A stretch of DNA of 7,804 bases from an uncultured Eubacteriaceae bacterium. GTDB lineage: Bacteria > Bacillota > Clostridia > Lachnospirales > CAG-274. The notes beneath the pieces were generated by a model. The model worked only from the letters and a program-made list of their open reading frames with translations, did not search any database and had not been told where the DNA came from. Position numbers and translations under genes: made by a program. This document shows positions 1-6,612 of the stretch, piece by piece (position 1 is the stretch's first letter; each line of letters starts with the position of its first letter). The DNA lies in assembly GCA_946534775.1 (NCBI GenBank), contig CAMNCZ010000035.1, forward strand, positions 1-7,804, written 5' to 3'.

Positions 1-52
1 GAGCAGCTGACTTGTAATCAGCAGGTTAACGGTTCGAGTCCGTTCATCGGCT
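1..52 (+). tRNA. tRNA-Thr (anticodon TGT), 5' end cut by the window edge
   Basis: This is the 3' part of a tRNA reading ACA threonine codons. The anticodon stem (6-10 with 18-22) closes a seven-base loop, CTTGTAA, with anticodon TGT at 13-15. A five-base variable region follows, then a perfect T arm (28-32 with 40-44, loop TTCGAGT) and the 3' acceptor strand CATCGGC (45-51) with discriminator T at 52. The acceptor 5' strand and most of the D arm lie outside the window. No CCA is encoded, so the end must be added by the CCA-adding enzyme. Anticodon and discriminator both fit threonine. Confidence 0.93.
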
Positions 53-70
53 TTTAACCTACTCGTTTAT

Positions 71-144
71 GGTCCTTTAGCTCAGTTGGTTAGAGCATCC
101 GGCTCATAACCGGACGGTCCTGGGTTCGAGTCCCAGAGGGACCA
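71..144 (+). tRNA. tRNA with CAT anticodon: tRNA-Ile2 (lysidine type) or elongator tRNA-Met
   Basis: This is a complete 74-base cloverleaf. The acceptor is 71-77 with 137-143, including one G-U type pair. The anticodon stem TCCGG/CCGGA (98-102, 110-114) closes loop CTCATAA with CAT at 105-107. The T arm is 120-124 with 132-136 and the discriminator is A144. CCA is not encoded: the ACCA at 141-144 is the acceptor end plus the discriminator. CAT can belong to Met or to Ile2, whose C34 is changed to lysidine by TilS. C4-G69 and C5-G68, known TilS recognition pairs in E. coli, are both present. The body also resembles my recollection of the B. subtilis Ile2 gene. The loop CTCATAA also occurs in elongator Met, so identity is open; initiator Met is unlikely because the 1-72 pair is G-C and the anticodon stem lacks the initiator's three G-C pairs at its base. 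Confidence 0.92.
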
Positions 145-170
145 CTTTTCATATAATCCTTTTATTATAT

Positions 171-244
171 GGCTCGGTAGCTCAGCTGGTTAGAGCGCTG
201 GCCTGTCACGCCAGAGGTCGAGGGTTCGAGCCCCTTCCGAGTCG
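171..244 (+). tRNA. tRNA-Asp (anticodon GTC)
   Basis: This is a complete cloverleaf reading aspartate codons. The acceptor is GGCTCGG (171-177) with CCGAGTC (237-243). The anticodon stem CTGGC/GCCAG (198-202, 210-214) closes loop CTGTCAC with anticodon GTC at 205-207. The T loop is TTCGAGC. The discriminator is G244, the expected aspartate identity base. CCA is not encoded. It is the last tRNA of the cluster and is followed within ten bases by a terminator hairpin, so the three tRNAs are probably one transcript. Confidence 0.97.
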
Positions 245-252
245 TTTTTAAG

Positions 253-278
253 ATCACACCTTTGGTGTGATTTTTTTT
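253..278 (+). terminator. Intrinsic terminator of the tRNA cluster
   Basis: ATCACACC (253-260) and GGTGTGAT (264-271) form a perfect 8-bp stem with a TTT loop, followed by an unbroken T run to 278. It lies just after tRNA-Asp and separates the tRNA transcript from the promoter at 289-317. Confidence 0.93.
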
Positions 279-288
279 ATGCATTGTA

Positions 289-317
289 TTGATTTAAGCA
301 CCGATATATGGTATCAT
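289..317 (+). promoter_or_regulatory. Sigma-A type promoter for the membrane protein / HD hydrolase unit
   Basis: The -35 is TTGATT (289-294). After exactly 17 bases comes the -10 TATCAT (312-317), one mismatch from consensus. TGG at 309-311 adds an extended -10 element. Transcription would start near 324, about 26 bases before the chosen start codon at 350. An in-frame ATG at 308 lies inside the promoter and so cannot be the start if this promoter is real. Confidence 0.7.
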
Positions 318-338
318 ATTTGCGTATAACGAAAAAAT

Positions 339-344
339 GGAGAG
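339..344 (+). promoter_or_regulatory. Ribosome binding site that sets the start at 350
   Basis: GGAGAG lies five bases before the ATG at 350. The alternative in-frame ATG at 308 has no purine-rich site and overlaps the promoter. This site therefore decides for the shorter 239-residue protein. Confidence 0.8.
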
Positions 345-349
345 AATTT

Positions 350-1069
350 ATGGAAGAGTATGGAGAGAGTATAAAAAAGAATTATAAATTTGAGTTTTGC
401 AAATATGTGATGATATTGGGTATTGTGGGATTTATACTTACAAATGCGATAGCGATGATATTTGTTGCTTGGTTAGGTTTTATTTTTGGTGCACTTGAGT
501 ATACAAAAACCAAAAATAAAAGTTCAAGGCCGTATTTTATAGCGGCAGCTGTTTTATCGGTGCTGCCGTCGCTGTATTTTGCAATATTTTTAATGGTGCC
601 TGTGGTGTTTTCAAGCGGTATGGTATGGAAATATCCGTTTCAAAGGGCATATATCGGTTTATATCAGAATGTGGATGAGCCGGATTGGTTCCCGAACTTT
701 TTGGGTGATGTAAGGGGAGATTATTTATTTACATATATGCCGAGTATTATGCAGGGTGACGGGTTTTATGATGTGCGTTTTAAGACGACGCCGCAGAAAG
801 CACAAAATTATATATACCAATTTGAACCACGGGCGGAATATGTTTTTCGGATAGACAATGGTAATATAGGTGAAACAGTTTCGGGCGAACTTGAACTTAA
901 AGAAAGCGAAACGCTGACCGTAAGGATAAACAGAGAATTTTGGGAAAAATGCGGGCCGAATACAAAGGCTTATGTATTATTTGATAATTTTAACTGGAAT
1001 CATCCACATTCCGCTGTGGTTGTTGTAGACCCCGATTCAGGTAAAATACAGATGTCGGAAAACGGCTGA
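350..1069 (+). CDS. Membrane-anchored protein of unknown family, 239 residues
   Basis: I do not recognise the family. A short charged N-terminus (residues 1-18, many K/E) is followed by hydrophobic stretches at about 19-49 and 62-90. The first is long enough for either one long helix or a tight hairpin, so the protein has two or three membrane segments. A basic linker (about 52-60, TKTKNKSSR) lies between them. From about 91 to the end (239) the protein is soluble, rich in aromatic and acidic residues, and probably beta-rich (the run of V residues before DPDSGKIQ near the C-terminus). No catalytic motif and no cleavable signal peptide are seen. The start at 350 is chosen for its ribosome binding site and the upstream promoter. 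The HD hydrolase gene begins 27 bases after the stop with no terminator between them, so the two are probably co-transcribed. The coding sequence is visibly more AT-rich than the genes downstream, which may indicate a different origin or weak selection. Confidence 0.85.
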   Translation: MEEYGESIKKNYKFEFCKYVMILGIVGFILTNAIAMIFVAWLGFIFGALEYTKTKNKSSRPYFIAAAVLSVLPSLYFAIFLMVPVVFSSGMVWKYPFQRAYIGLYQNVDEPDWFPNFLGDVRGDYLFTYMPSIMQGDGFYDVRFKTTPQKAQNYIYQFEPRAEYVFRIDNGNIGETVSGELELKESETLTVRINREFWEKCGPNTKAYVLFDNFNWNHPHSAVVVVDPDSGKIQMSENG

Positions 1070-1096
1070 AAATATATTGACGAAAGGAAGAGAAAA

Positions 1097-1642
1097 ATGA
1101 CAAGAGATGAAGCATGGAAGTTATTGACGGAATTTAATAAGGATGAATTTCACCTGGAACACGCGCAGACGGTCGAGAACACGATGAAATATTTTGCGCG
1201 AAAACTCGGTTATGGTGAGGAGGAAGAATTTTGGGGCATAGTCGGGCTGCTGCATGACCTGGACTTTGAGTTATACCCCGATGAACACTGTATCAAATCG
1301 CAGGAAATTATGCGTGAAAGGGGTATAGACGAGCGTATTATCCACGCTACGGCAAGCCACGGTTACGGCATAACGGTGGATATAAAGCCCGAACACGAGA
1401 TGGAAAAGGTGCTTTTTGCGGTTGATGAACTGACGGGGCTTATAGGTGCGGTTGTTTTGATGCGCCCGTCAAAAAGCGTACAGGACCTTGAACTTAAATC
1501 GGTTAAAAAGAAATATAAAAGCAAAGGTTTTGCGGCCGGATGTTCAAGAGAGGTTATCCAGCGCGGTGCGGATATGCTGGGTTGGGAACTGGATAAGCTG
1601 ATAACGGAAACGATAGAAGCATTGAGGACTTTTCAGCCTTGA
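1097..1642 (+). CDS. HD-superfamily metal-dependent hydrolase (COG2316-like), 181 residues
   Basis: This is a small single-domain HD protein. The metal-binding set is visible in order: H22, the H53-D54 doublet (in GLLHDLDFE), H83, H88 and D110 (in VDELTG). That is the H...HD...H...H...D pattern of the superfamily. The segment LLHDLDFELYPDEHC is typical of the predicted hydrolases grouped in COG2316. HD proteins cleave phosphoester bonds, often in nucleotides, but the substrate here cannot be told from sequence. With a complete ligand set it is likely active, and it is cytosolic because no signal or membrane segment is seen. The start ATG has AAGGAAG (1084-1090) six bases upstream. It follows the membrane protein gene and is probably read from the promoter at 289-317. 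A bidirectional hairpin lies immediately after the stop. Confidence 0.9.
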   Translation: MTRDEAWKLLTEFNKDEFHLEHAQTVENTMKYFARKLGYGEEEEFWGIVGLLHDLDFELYPDEHCIKSQEIMRERGIDERIIHATASHGYGITVDIKPEHEMEKVLFAVDELTGLIGAVVLMRPSKSVQDLELKSVKKKYKSKGFAAGCSREVIQRGADMLGWELDKLITETIEALRTFQP

Positions 1643-1645
1643 AAA

Positions 1646-1681
1646 ATGCGCGAGGAGAACGTTACCCCTCGCGTATTTTTT
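1646..1681. terminator. Bidirectional intrinsic terminator shared by two convergent genes
   Basis: The arms 1646-1655 and 1667-1676 form a 10-bp stem with one G-T wobble and an 11-base loop. A T run follows on the plus strand (1676-1681). An A run (1642-1646) gives a T tract when read on the minus strand. It would end the HD hydrolase transcript on the plus strand. On the minus strand the 3' arm is also the last coding triplets of the DUF6514-like gene, whose stop codon (1662-1664) lies in the loop. Confidence 0.88.
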
Positions 1682-1940
1682 GTTCAAAAGCAATTTCCTC
1701 ACCGTGCAGATCATCGATAACGGAATAAAAATTAAGAGGCAGGACCTGTTCACGGCACATAAGGTCAAAAATATCCGCTGCGCGCATATAACTTTCGGTC
1801 AGGTCACAGTCCTCGGCATATTCGGCATCAAGGCGTACGCCAAGCCCGAATATGCCGTTTTTCTCCGTGATGTAGTGTACAAGTGTTTTTCTTTTGCCGC
1901 CGATAACAACGGTTTGAGAATAGGTTTTAACGGTTTTCAT
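1662..1940 (-). CDS. DUF6514-like small protein, 92 residues
   Basis: This is a small cytosolic protein with no signal or membrane segment. It resembles, from memory, the DUF6514 family of Clostridia: a short N-terminal beta part (KTVKTYSQTVVIGGKRKT), a YITEKNGIFGLGVRL core, and a C-terminal stretch with PLNFYSVIDDL. The function of the family is unknown to me. The start at 1940 is well supported: the complement reads GGAGAG (1952-1947) six bases before the ATG. The gene converges on the HD hydrolase gene and diverges from the helicase operon across a 327-bp AT-rich region. Overlapping plus-strand open frames are taken as shadows because they lack a ribosome binding site and family resemblance. 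The family call is less certain than the gene call. Confidence 0.8.
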   Translation of the reverse strand: MKTVKTYSQTVVIGGKRKTLVHYITEKNGIFGLGVRLDAEYAEDCDLTESYMRAADIFDLMCREQVLPLNFYSVIDDLHGEEIAFEQKIREG

Positions 1941-1984
1941 ATAAATCTCTCCACATTATGTATTATATTTTTCTCCACATATTT

Positions 1985-2013
1985 ATTGTACAGTATTGTT
2001 CGGCAGATTTCCA
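1985..2013 (-). promoter_or_regulatory. Possible promoter for the DUF6514-like gene
   Basis: Read on the minus strand, TGGAAA (2013-2008) is separated by 17 bases from TACAAT (1990-1985). The -35 is a partial match and the -10 has one mismatch. Transcription would begin near 1978, leaving about 38 bases before the start codon with the ribosome binding site inside. A second perfect TATAAT (1967-1962) exists but has no good -35 and would leave almost no leader. Confidence 0.4.
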
Positions 2014-2049
2014 GAATTTTCGTTCGTCTTTTTGGTACATAATTCGTGC

Positions 2050-2118
2050 CGACAAAAAATATTTTTTCTTGTAAAGCGCTTAAATAGCGCAATATACTCG
2101 GTATTGTTTTTTGTGTCG
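2050..2118. repeat. Nested inverted repeats centred near 2083/2084
   Basis: The outer arms CGACAAAAAA (2050-2059) and TTTTTTGTGTCG (2107-2118) pair over 11 positions with one bulged G at 2113. The inner arms GCGCT (2076-2080) and AGCGC (2086-2090) pair perfectly around TAAAT. Both pairs share almost the same centre. A 14-base perfect A/T palindrome sits at 2054-2067 and an 8-base palindrome, AAGCGCTT, at 2074-2081. This could be an operator, a cruciform-forming site or a structured leader. The outer arms are A/T-rich, so chance is a real alternative. Confidence 0.5.
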
Positions 2119-2207
2119 AAATATAGTTTGTTATTTTTATGTCGTATCTTGTAGTTTTTTATAATTTTTACCGTTTTTTTATTGGGTGTTTTTTATCCCA
2201 TTAAATA

Positions 2208-2216
2208 TGTTATGCT
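2208..2216 (+). promoter_or_regulatory. Candidate extended -10 promoter of the helicase operon
   Basis: TGT followed by TATGCT (2211-2216) forms an extended -10 element. There is no convincing -35 at the usual distance (only T-rich sequence around 2188-2195). Transcription would start near 2223, giving a leader of about 45 bases. The overlapping TATAGT (2220-2225) is a competing -10. The weak -35 may mean the promoter needs an activator. Confidence 0.35.
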
Positions 2217-2250
2217 CTATATAGTGAAGGATAAAAGCGAGTCGGAAATT

Positions 2251-2259
2251 AAGGGGGAG
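2251..2259 (+). promoter_or_regulatory. Strong ribosome binding site that sets the helicase start at ATG 2268
   Basis: AAGGGGGAG lies eight bases before the ATG at 2268. An in-frame GTG at 2259 overlaps this site and cannot use it. An ATG at 2274 would be 14 bases away. The site therefore decides for ATG 2268 and a 1073-residue protein. Confidence 0.85.
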
Positions 2260-2267
2260 TGCAAATT

Positions 2268-5200
2268 ATGGAAATGTTGAATATGTTATACGGTACAGAC
2301 ACAGACCTTTCCTCGGGACTTGACGATCTGATGGAGATCGAGACCGAAACAGCGGAAAATTTGAGTGTTTCGGACAGCCTTGTTATGTCGCTTGCAAAGT
2401 TTGGCAAGGTGGATATAGATTTTATCGCGGACACTGCGCATATATCCCGTGACGAAGCTATAGCAGGGCTTACCGGGCAGATATACCAAAACCCGATAAA
2501 TTGGTGCGGAAACCGCTATCTCGGCTGGGAAACGGCGGAAGAATATCTTTCCGGCGACCTGCGTTCAAAATTGAAGTCCGCGGAAGAAATATCGAAAGTA
2601 TTTCCGGGAGTTTTTGACAGAAATATCCAAAAATTAAAGGATATCATTCCTCCGTACATTAAGGCAAAAGATATTTATGTAAGCCCGGGTTCGCCCTGGC
2701 TTCCTATTGATGTGGTGCAGGATTTTGTAAAATCGCTGCTTGGGCTCGGGCCGTGGATAAATGTGGATATTGAACACGACGAAATGACGGGCAGCTGGGA
2801 AATTACCAACAAATACCAATTTAAGCGCAATTTCAATGCCAAACATACCTACGGCACTCCTTACATAAACGGTATGGATATAATCGAAAAAACGCTTAAT
2901 ATGCGTTCTGCCACCGCTACGGACGAGGTTGTGGATCTGTCCAAAAAATCGGGCAAAAGAAGGGTCGTAAACCGCACACAGACAATACTTGCGCTTGAAA
3001 AGCAAAAGCAGGTGACAGAGAAATTTTTGAACTGGGTGTGGAAGGATAAAAGGCGCACAGAAAGGCTTGAAAAAATATACAATTCGCGCTATACGGGCTA
3101 CAGGCCGCGCAGATTTAACGGCGACCATCTGGAGTTTCCGGGTATGAACAGCAGTATTTCTCTGTACCCCTATCAGAAAAATGCGGCGGCAAGAATTATC
3201 TATTCGCCAAATACGCTGCTTGCGCACGATGTCGGTTCGGGCAAGACCTATATTATGGCGGCTGCGGGAATGAAGCTGAGGCAGATGGGTCTGTCAAAGA
3301 AAAATATGTATGTGGTGCCCAACAATATTATCGGACAGTGGCATTTGCTTTTTAAGGAGATATACCCGAATGCCGATATACTTTGCGTTTATCCGTCGGA
3401 TTTTACACCCACAAAGCGCGAAAAAATGCTTGAACGTATGCGCGACGAGGAACACGATGCGATAATTATTGCCTACAGCAGTTTCAAAATGGTGCCGATA
3501 TCGAACAAAAGCAGGATAGCCGCTATGAAAGGCGAGTGTGATGATGCCGAAAGGCTGCTTAATGCGCCGGGAAGGTATACGGGCGAGCTGAAAAATAAAA
3601 TTAAAAAATTAAGAAAAGCTATTGCGGAACTTGCCCTTAAAACCGAAGAAGAGGGAATTTATTTTGACGATCTGCACGTTACAAGGCTGTTTGTGGACGA
3701 GGCACATAATTTTAAAAATCTGCCCGTGGAAACGCAGATAGACCGTGTACTGGGTATCAGCAAGGGCGGCTCGGCAAGGTGCAAGGATATGCTGGAAAAA
3801 GTGCGCCTTATACAGCGCGAAAATAACGGCGGAGGGGTTATTTTTTCAACCGGCACGCCGATAACAAACTCCGTCACGGATGCTTATGTTATGCAGTATT
3901 ATCTTCAACAGGGTGCGCTGGAACTTATAGACCTGCAAAGTTTTGATGCGTGGATAGCGATGTTTGCCGAAAAGGTCACGGAGTTTGAGATAGATGTCGA
4001 TACCTCGGCATACCGTCTTGCGACCAGGTTCTCTAAGTTTCACAATCTGCCCGAACTTACGGCGATGCTCTCGGCGATAGCCGATTTTCACAGTATGTCC
4101 GAATCGGATGATATACCGACATTAAACGGCAGAAAAGATACGGTAGTACCGAAATCGTCGGTGCTTGCGGACTATCTTACCGAGATATCCCACCGTGCGG
4201 ATATGGTACGCGGCGGCCGTGTGGACAGAACTGTCGATAATATGCTAAAAATAACCACAGACGGCAGAAAGGCCGCGTTGGATATGCGCCTTTTGCGCCC
4301 CGAAATCGTTTTTTTAGACGGATCTACAAAGGTTTGGGCCTGCGCGAAAAATGCGGCTGAAATTTATTTTAAATACGCCCCGCAAAGAAGTGCACAGGTC
4401 GTTTTTTGCGATATATCCACCCCAAAACAGGGATTTAATATCTATGACGAACTGCGTGCTGTTTTGGTAAAATTTGGCGTAAATAACGATGAAATTGAAT
4501 ATATCCACTCCGCGGACACCGATGCAAAGCGCGAAAAGCTGTTTGCAAAGGTGCGAAGCGGTAAGATACGCATACTTATCGGTTCGACAGCCAAACTTGG
4601 GCTTGGTGTAAATATACAGGACAGGCTTATTGCGCTGCATCATATCGATGTGCCGTGGCGTCCCGCCGATATGACACAGCGCGAGGGTCGTATTTTAAGA
4701 CAGGGCAACCAAAATGACGAGGTATTTATTTACCGCTACATCACGGAAGGAAGCTTTGATGCATATTCCTGGCAGCTGCTTGAAACAAAGCAGGCGTTTA
4801 TAGATGCGCTTTTATCGGGCAGTATCACCCAACGAGACGGCGCGGAGATAGAAAACACCGTGCTTGATTATGCAGAGGTAAAGGCGCTTGCGATAGGCGA
4901 CCCGCTTATAAAAGAGCGTGTGGAAGTATCAAACGAATTGCGCAGACTTACGGCCCTACAGCGTATGGCGGCAGAAAACCGCGCCGAACTTGCGCGGGAA
5001 TTTTCCGAAATGCCGTCAAGGATAAGTGCGGCCGAAGAGGCTGTAAAGAAATTTAAGGCTGACAGAGACTATCTTCTTTTGCAGCAAAACGAGCTTGATA
5101 CGGAGCAGCGCAGGGAGTTGGGCGCTTTGTTGGTAAGTACGGCTATGGAGAGCCTTGGTTTCGACAAAGAACAGTATGTGACGGAATATCGCGGTTTCAG

Positions 5201-5489
5201 GCTTGTAATGCCGATAAATTTTTCGGCCGACAGGCTGATGGTGAGTGTAAGGCACAACGGCAGCTATGCGGTACATATCGGCACAAGTGAGATAGGTGCG
5301 ATAGTGCGCTTGGACAACTTTTTTAAAAATTTTGATGAGATCGGAAAAAAGGTGTATGAAAAATTTGATTCGCTTAAAGAACGCAGGAAGCGTATCCGCG
5401 CGGAACTGTATAAAAAGGTCGATTACAGCGAAAAAATCGCCGAGTGTGAGCAAAAACTTGCTGATATAGACAAAGAACTGGGGGTTTAA
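2268..5489 (+). CDS. SF2 (SNF2-like) DNA helicase/translocase of the COG4646 type, without a methylase domain, 1073 residues
   Basis: An ATP-driven DNA-acting motor. Residues 1-300 resemble the region that links methylase and helicase in the large 'N12 class' proteins of conjugative elements. The helicase core follows: Y302-Q303 (Q-like motif), Walker A GSGKT with K326, motif Ia VVPNN (349-353), a basic helical insert (about 420-470), a literal DEAH box D477-H480, motif III STGTP (527-531), motif V GSTAKLGLG (772-780) and motif VI QREGRILRQG (804-813). Both RecA lobes are complete, so ATPase activity is likely. A coiled coil (about 885-955), a small beta-rich part (about 970-1025) and a final basic helix (about 1035-1073) close the protein. 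The family is usually fused to an N6-adenine methylase; no NPPY-type motif is present here. It opens the operon, and its last codons carry the GGGGG ribosome binding site of the next gene, one base away. A DEAD/DEAH helicase of another SNF2 branch is the alternative call, but motif V-VI wording favours COG4646. Confidence 0.93.
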   Translation: MEMLNMLYGTDTDLSSGLDDLMEIETETAENLSVSDSLVMSLAKFGKVDIDFIADTAHISRDEAIAGLTGQIYQNPINWCGNRYLGWETAEEYLSGDLRSKLKSAEEISKVFPGVFDRNIQKLKDIIPPYIKAKDIYVSPGSPWLPIDVVQDFVKSLLGLGPWINVDIEHDEMTGSWEITNKYQFKRNFNAKHTYGTPYINGMDIIEKTLNMRSATATDEVVDLSKKSGKRRVVNRTQTILALEKQKQVTEKFLNWVWKDKRRTERLEKIYNSRYTGYRPRRFNGDHLEFPGMNSSISLYPYQKNAAARIIYSPNTLLAHDVGSGKTYIMAAAGMKLRQMGLSKKNMYVVPNNIIGQWHLLFKEIYPNADILCVYPSDFTPTKREKMLERMRDEEHDAIIIAYSSFKMVPISNKSRIAAMKGECDDAERLLNAPGRYTGELKNKIKKLRKAIAELALKTEEEGIYFDDLHVTRLFVDEAHNFKNLPVETQIDRVLGISKGGSARCKDMLEKVRLIQRENNGGGVIFSTGTPITNSVTDAYVMQYYLQQGALELIDLQSFDAWIAMFAEKVTEFEIDVDTSAYRLATRFSKFHNLPELTAMLSAIADFHSMSESDDIPTLNGRKDTVVPKSSVLADYLTEISHRADMVRGGRVDRTVDNMLKITTDGRKAALDMRLLRPEIVFLDGSTKVWACAKNAAEIYFKYAPQRSAQVVFCDISTPKQGFNIYDELRAVLVKFGVNNDEIEYIHSADTDAKREKLFAKVRSGKIRILIGSTAKLGLGVNIQDRLIALHHIDVPWRPADMTQREGRILRQGNQNDEVFIYRYITEGSFDAYSWQLLETKQAFIDALLSGSITQRDGAEIENTVLDYAEVKALAIGDPLIKERVEVSNELRRLTALQRMAAENRAELAREFSEMPSRISAAEEAVKKFKADRDYLLLQQNELDTEQRRELGALLVSTAMESLGFDKEQYVTEYRGFRLVMPINFSADRLMVSVRHNGSYAVHIGTSEIGAIVRLDNFFKNFDEIGKKVYEKFDSLKERRKRIRAELYKKVDYSEKIAECEQKLADIDKELGV

Positions 5490-5490
5490 A

Positions 5491-6612
5491 ATGGATGTAA
5501 ATATAAACAATTCAAATATACCTAAAATGTCGCCCGAAAAGCTTATAAGCGAACTTTCGGGCCTTTACGGCGATGTTATAAGCAGTGGGCTGCCCGTAAA
5601 GACTGTGCCGTCGGTTATGTTGTGGGGTGCGCCAGGTGTGGGAAAGTCGCAGGCGGTAAGGCAGACGGCGGCTGAAATCAGCCGAATTACGGGCAAAAAG
5701 ACTGTTGTTACGGATGTAAGGCTTCTGCTTTTCAATCCCATAGACCTGCGCGGCATACCTACCGCAAATGCCGAAAAAACATTGGCTGTATGGCTGAAAC
5801 CGAAAATTTTTCTTATGGATGAAAGCGAAGATACGATAAATATACTTTTTCTTGACGAAATTTCGGCGGCGCCGCAAAGTGTGCAGGCGGCGGCATATCA
5901 GATAACCCTTGACCGCGTTATAGGGGAGCACCGTCTGCCCGAAAACTGTATAGTTATTGCGGCGGGCAATCGAATCACGGATAAATCGGTAGCTTTTAAA
6001 ATGCCGAAAGCGCTTGCAAACCGACTTTTGCATATAGAGGTAAAGGAAAGTGTACAGTCGTGGAAAAAGTGGTCGGCGGAAAACGATATCGACCCGAGGG
6101 TTCGCGGTTTTATCGCATTCAGGCCCGAAGCGCTTTTCGGTTTTGATGCGGAAAACGACGAACTTGCTTTCGCAACCCCGAGAACATGGGAAATGGTCAG
6201 CAATATACTGACGGCATCAAAATCGCCGCTTGAAAAGCTGAAACCACTTATTTCGGGCCTTGTTGGGCTTGGTGCTGCGACGGAGTTTTGCACCTGGTGC
6301 GAAATTTACGACAGCCTGCCCGATGTAGAGAGCATTTTTAAAGGCACTTACACGCAGATATCCAAAAATACCTCCGTTCTTTATGCACTTACGGCGGCTA
6401 TGACGGCTTATGCGAAAAAACACCTTGATGATGATATACTTATTGAAAATTCCATATTGTATGCAAACCGAATGCCCGCCGAATTTTCCACACTTTTGCT
6501 GAAAGAGTATATTTATATGGACAAGACCGCCAAAATGCGGCTTATGCGCCTGCCTGCTTTTCAGCGCTGGCTTAACGAAAAAGGGAGTCTTTTAAATGGA
6601 ATTAACCGATAA
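5491..6612 (+). CDS. MoxR-family AAA+ ATPase, 373 residues
   Basis: This is a chaperone-like AAA+ motor that normally works with a VWA-domain partner to remodel or activate a target protein. Visible motifs are Walker A GAPGVGKS (46-53, K52), Walker B ILFLDE (118-123, D122 and E123), sensor 1 N160 in IAAGNR, a probable arginine finger R178 in LANRL, and sensor 2 R231 in ATPRTWE. All key residues are present, so it should bind and hydrolyse ATP. Residues 240-373 form a helical C-terminal part (lid and tail). The length is usual for the family and there is no signal or membrane segment. The start ATG follows the helicase stop by one base, with GGGGG (5480-5484) six bases upstream. Its 3' end overlaps the next gene by 17 bases, which ties its expression to its likely partner. 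Assignment to MoxR rather than another AAA_5 type rests on the motif wording and on the adjacent VWA gene. Confidence 0.93.
   Translation: MDVNINNSNIPKMSPEKLISELSGLYGDVISSGLPVKTVPSVMLWGAPGVGKSQAVRQTAAEISRITGKKTVVTDVRLLLFNPIDLRGIPTANAEKTLAVWLKPKIFLMDESEDTINILFLDEISAAPQSVQAAAYQITLDRVIGEHRLPENCIVIAAGNRITDKSVAFKMPKALANRLLHIEVKESVQSWKKWSAENDIDPRVRGFIAFRPEALFGFDAENDELAFATPRTWEMVSNILTASKSPLEKLKPLISGLVGLGAATEFCTWCEIYDSLPDVESIFKGTYTQISKNTSVLYALTAAMTAYAKKHLDDDILIENSILYANRMPAEFSTLLLKEYIYMDKTAKMRLMRLPAFQRWLNEKGSLLNGINR

Larger units (their letters stand above)
1941..2267. other. AT-rich divergent intergenic region, no gene seen
   Basis: This 327-bp stretch separates the minus-strand DUF6514-like gene from the helicase operon. 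It is strongly AT-rich, with many T runs on the plus strand, and no open frame in it has a ribosome binding site. It contains the minus-strand promoter candidate (1985-2013), a set of inverted repeats (2050-2118), a perfect TATAAT at 2160-2165 with no good -35, and an extended -10 candidate at 2208-2216. I see no RNA gene or known riboswitch consensus, but a structured leader cannot be excluded by eye. Confidence 0.7.

Noticed and set aside
71..244. tRNA genes as an integration (att) site for the operon
   Set aside because: No repeat of a tRNA 3' end is found elsewhere in the window, no integrase is present, and two ordinary transcription units separate the tRNAs from the operon.
308..349. 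In-frame ATG at 308 extending the membrane protein by 14 residues
   Set aside because: It overlaps the -10 element of a well-formed promoter and has no ribosome binding site; ATG 350 has GGAGAG five bases upstream.
1680..2042. 120-residue plus-strand open frame
   Set aside because: It lies opposite the DUF6514-like gene, starts inside the terminator T run, has no ribosome binding site and has a shadow-like composition.
2183..2200. TGGG...CCCA inverted repeat in the operon leader as a hairpin or operator
   Set aside because: Only four base pairs around a T-rich loop; it is not distinguishable from chance.
2259..2267. GTG start at 2259 for the helicase
   Set aside because: It lies on top of the strong ribosome binding site, which is correctly spaced for ATG 2268.
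2634..3227. Long minus-strand open frame (197 residues) inside the helicase gene
   Set aside because: It is antisense to conserved helicase coding sequence, is Cys/Arg/Phe-rich in the way of shadow frames, and matches no family.
5016..6033. Minus-strand open frames of 164 and 173 residues across the end of the helicase gene and the start of the MoxR gene
   Set aside because: They are antisense to clear Walker motif coding and have no recognisable domain or convincing ribosome binding site.
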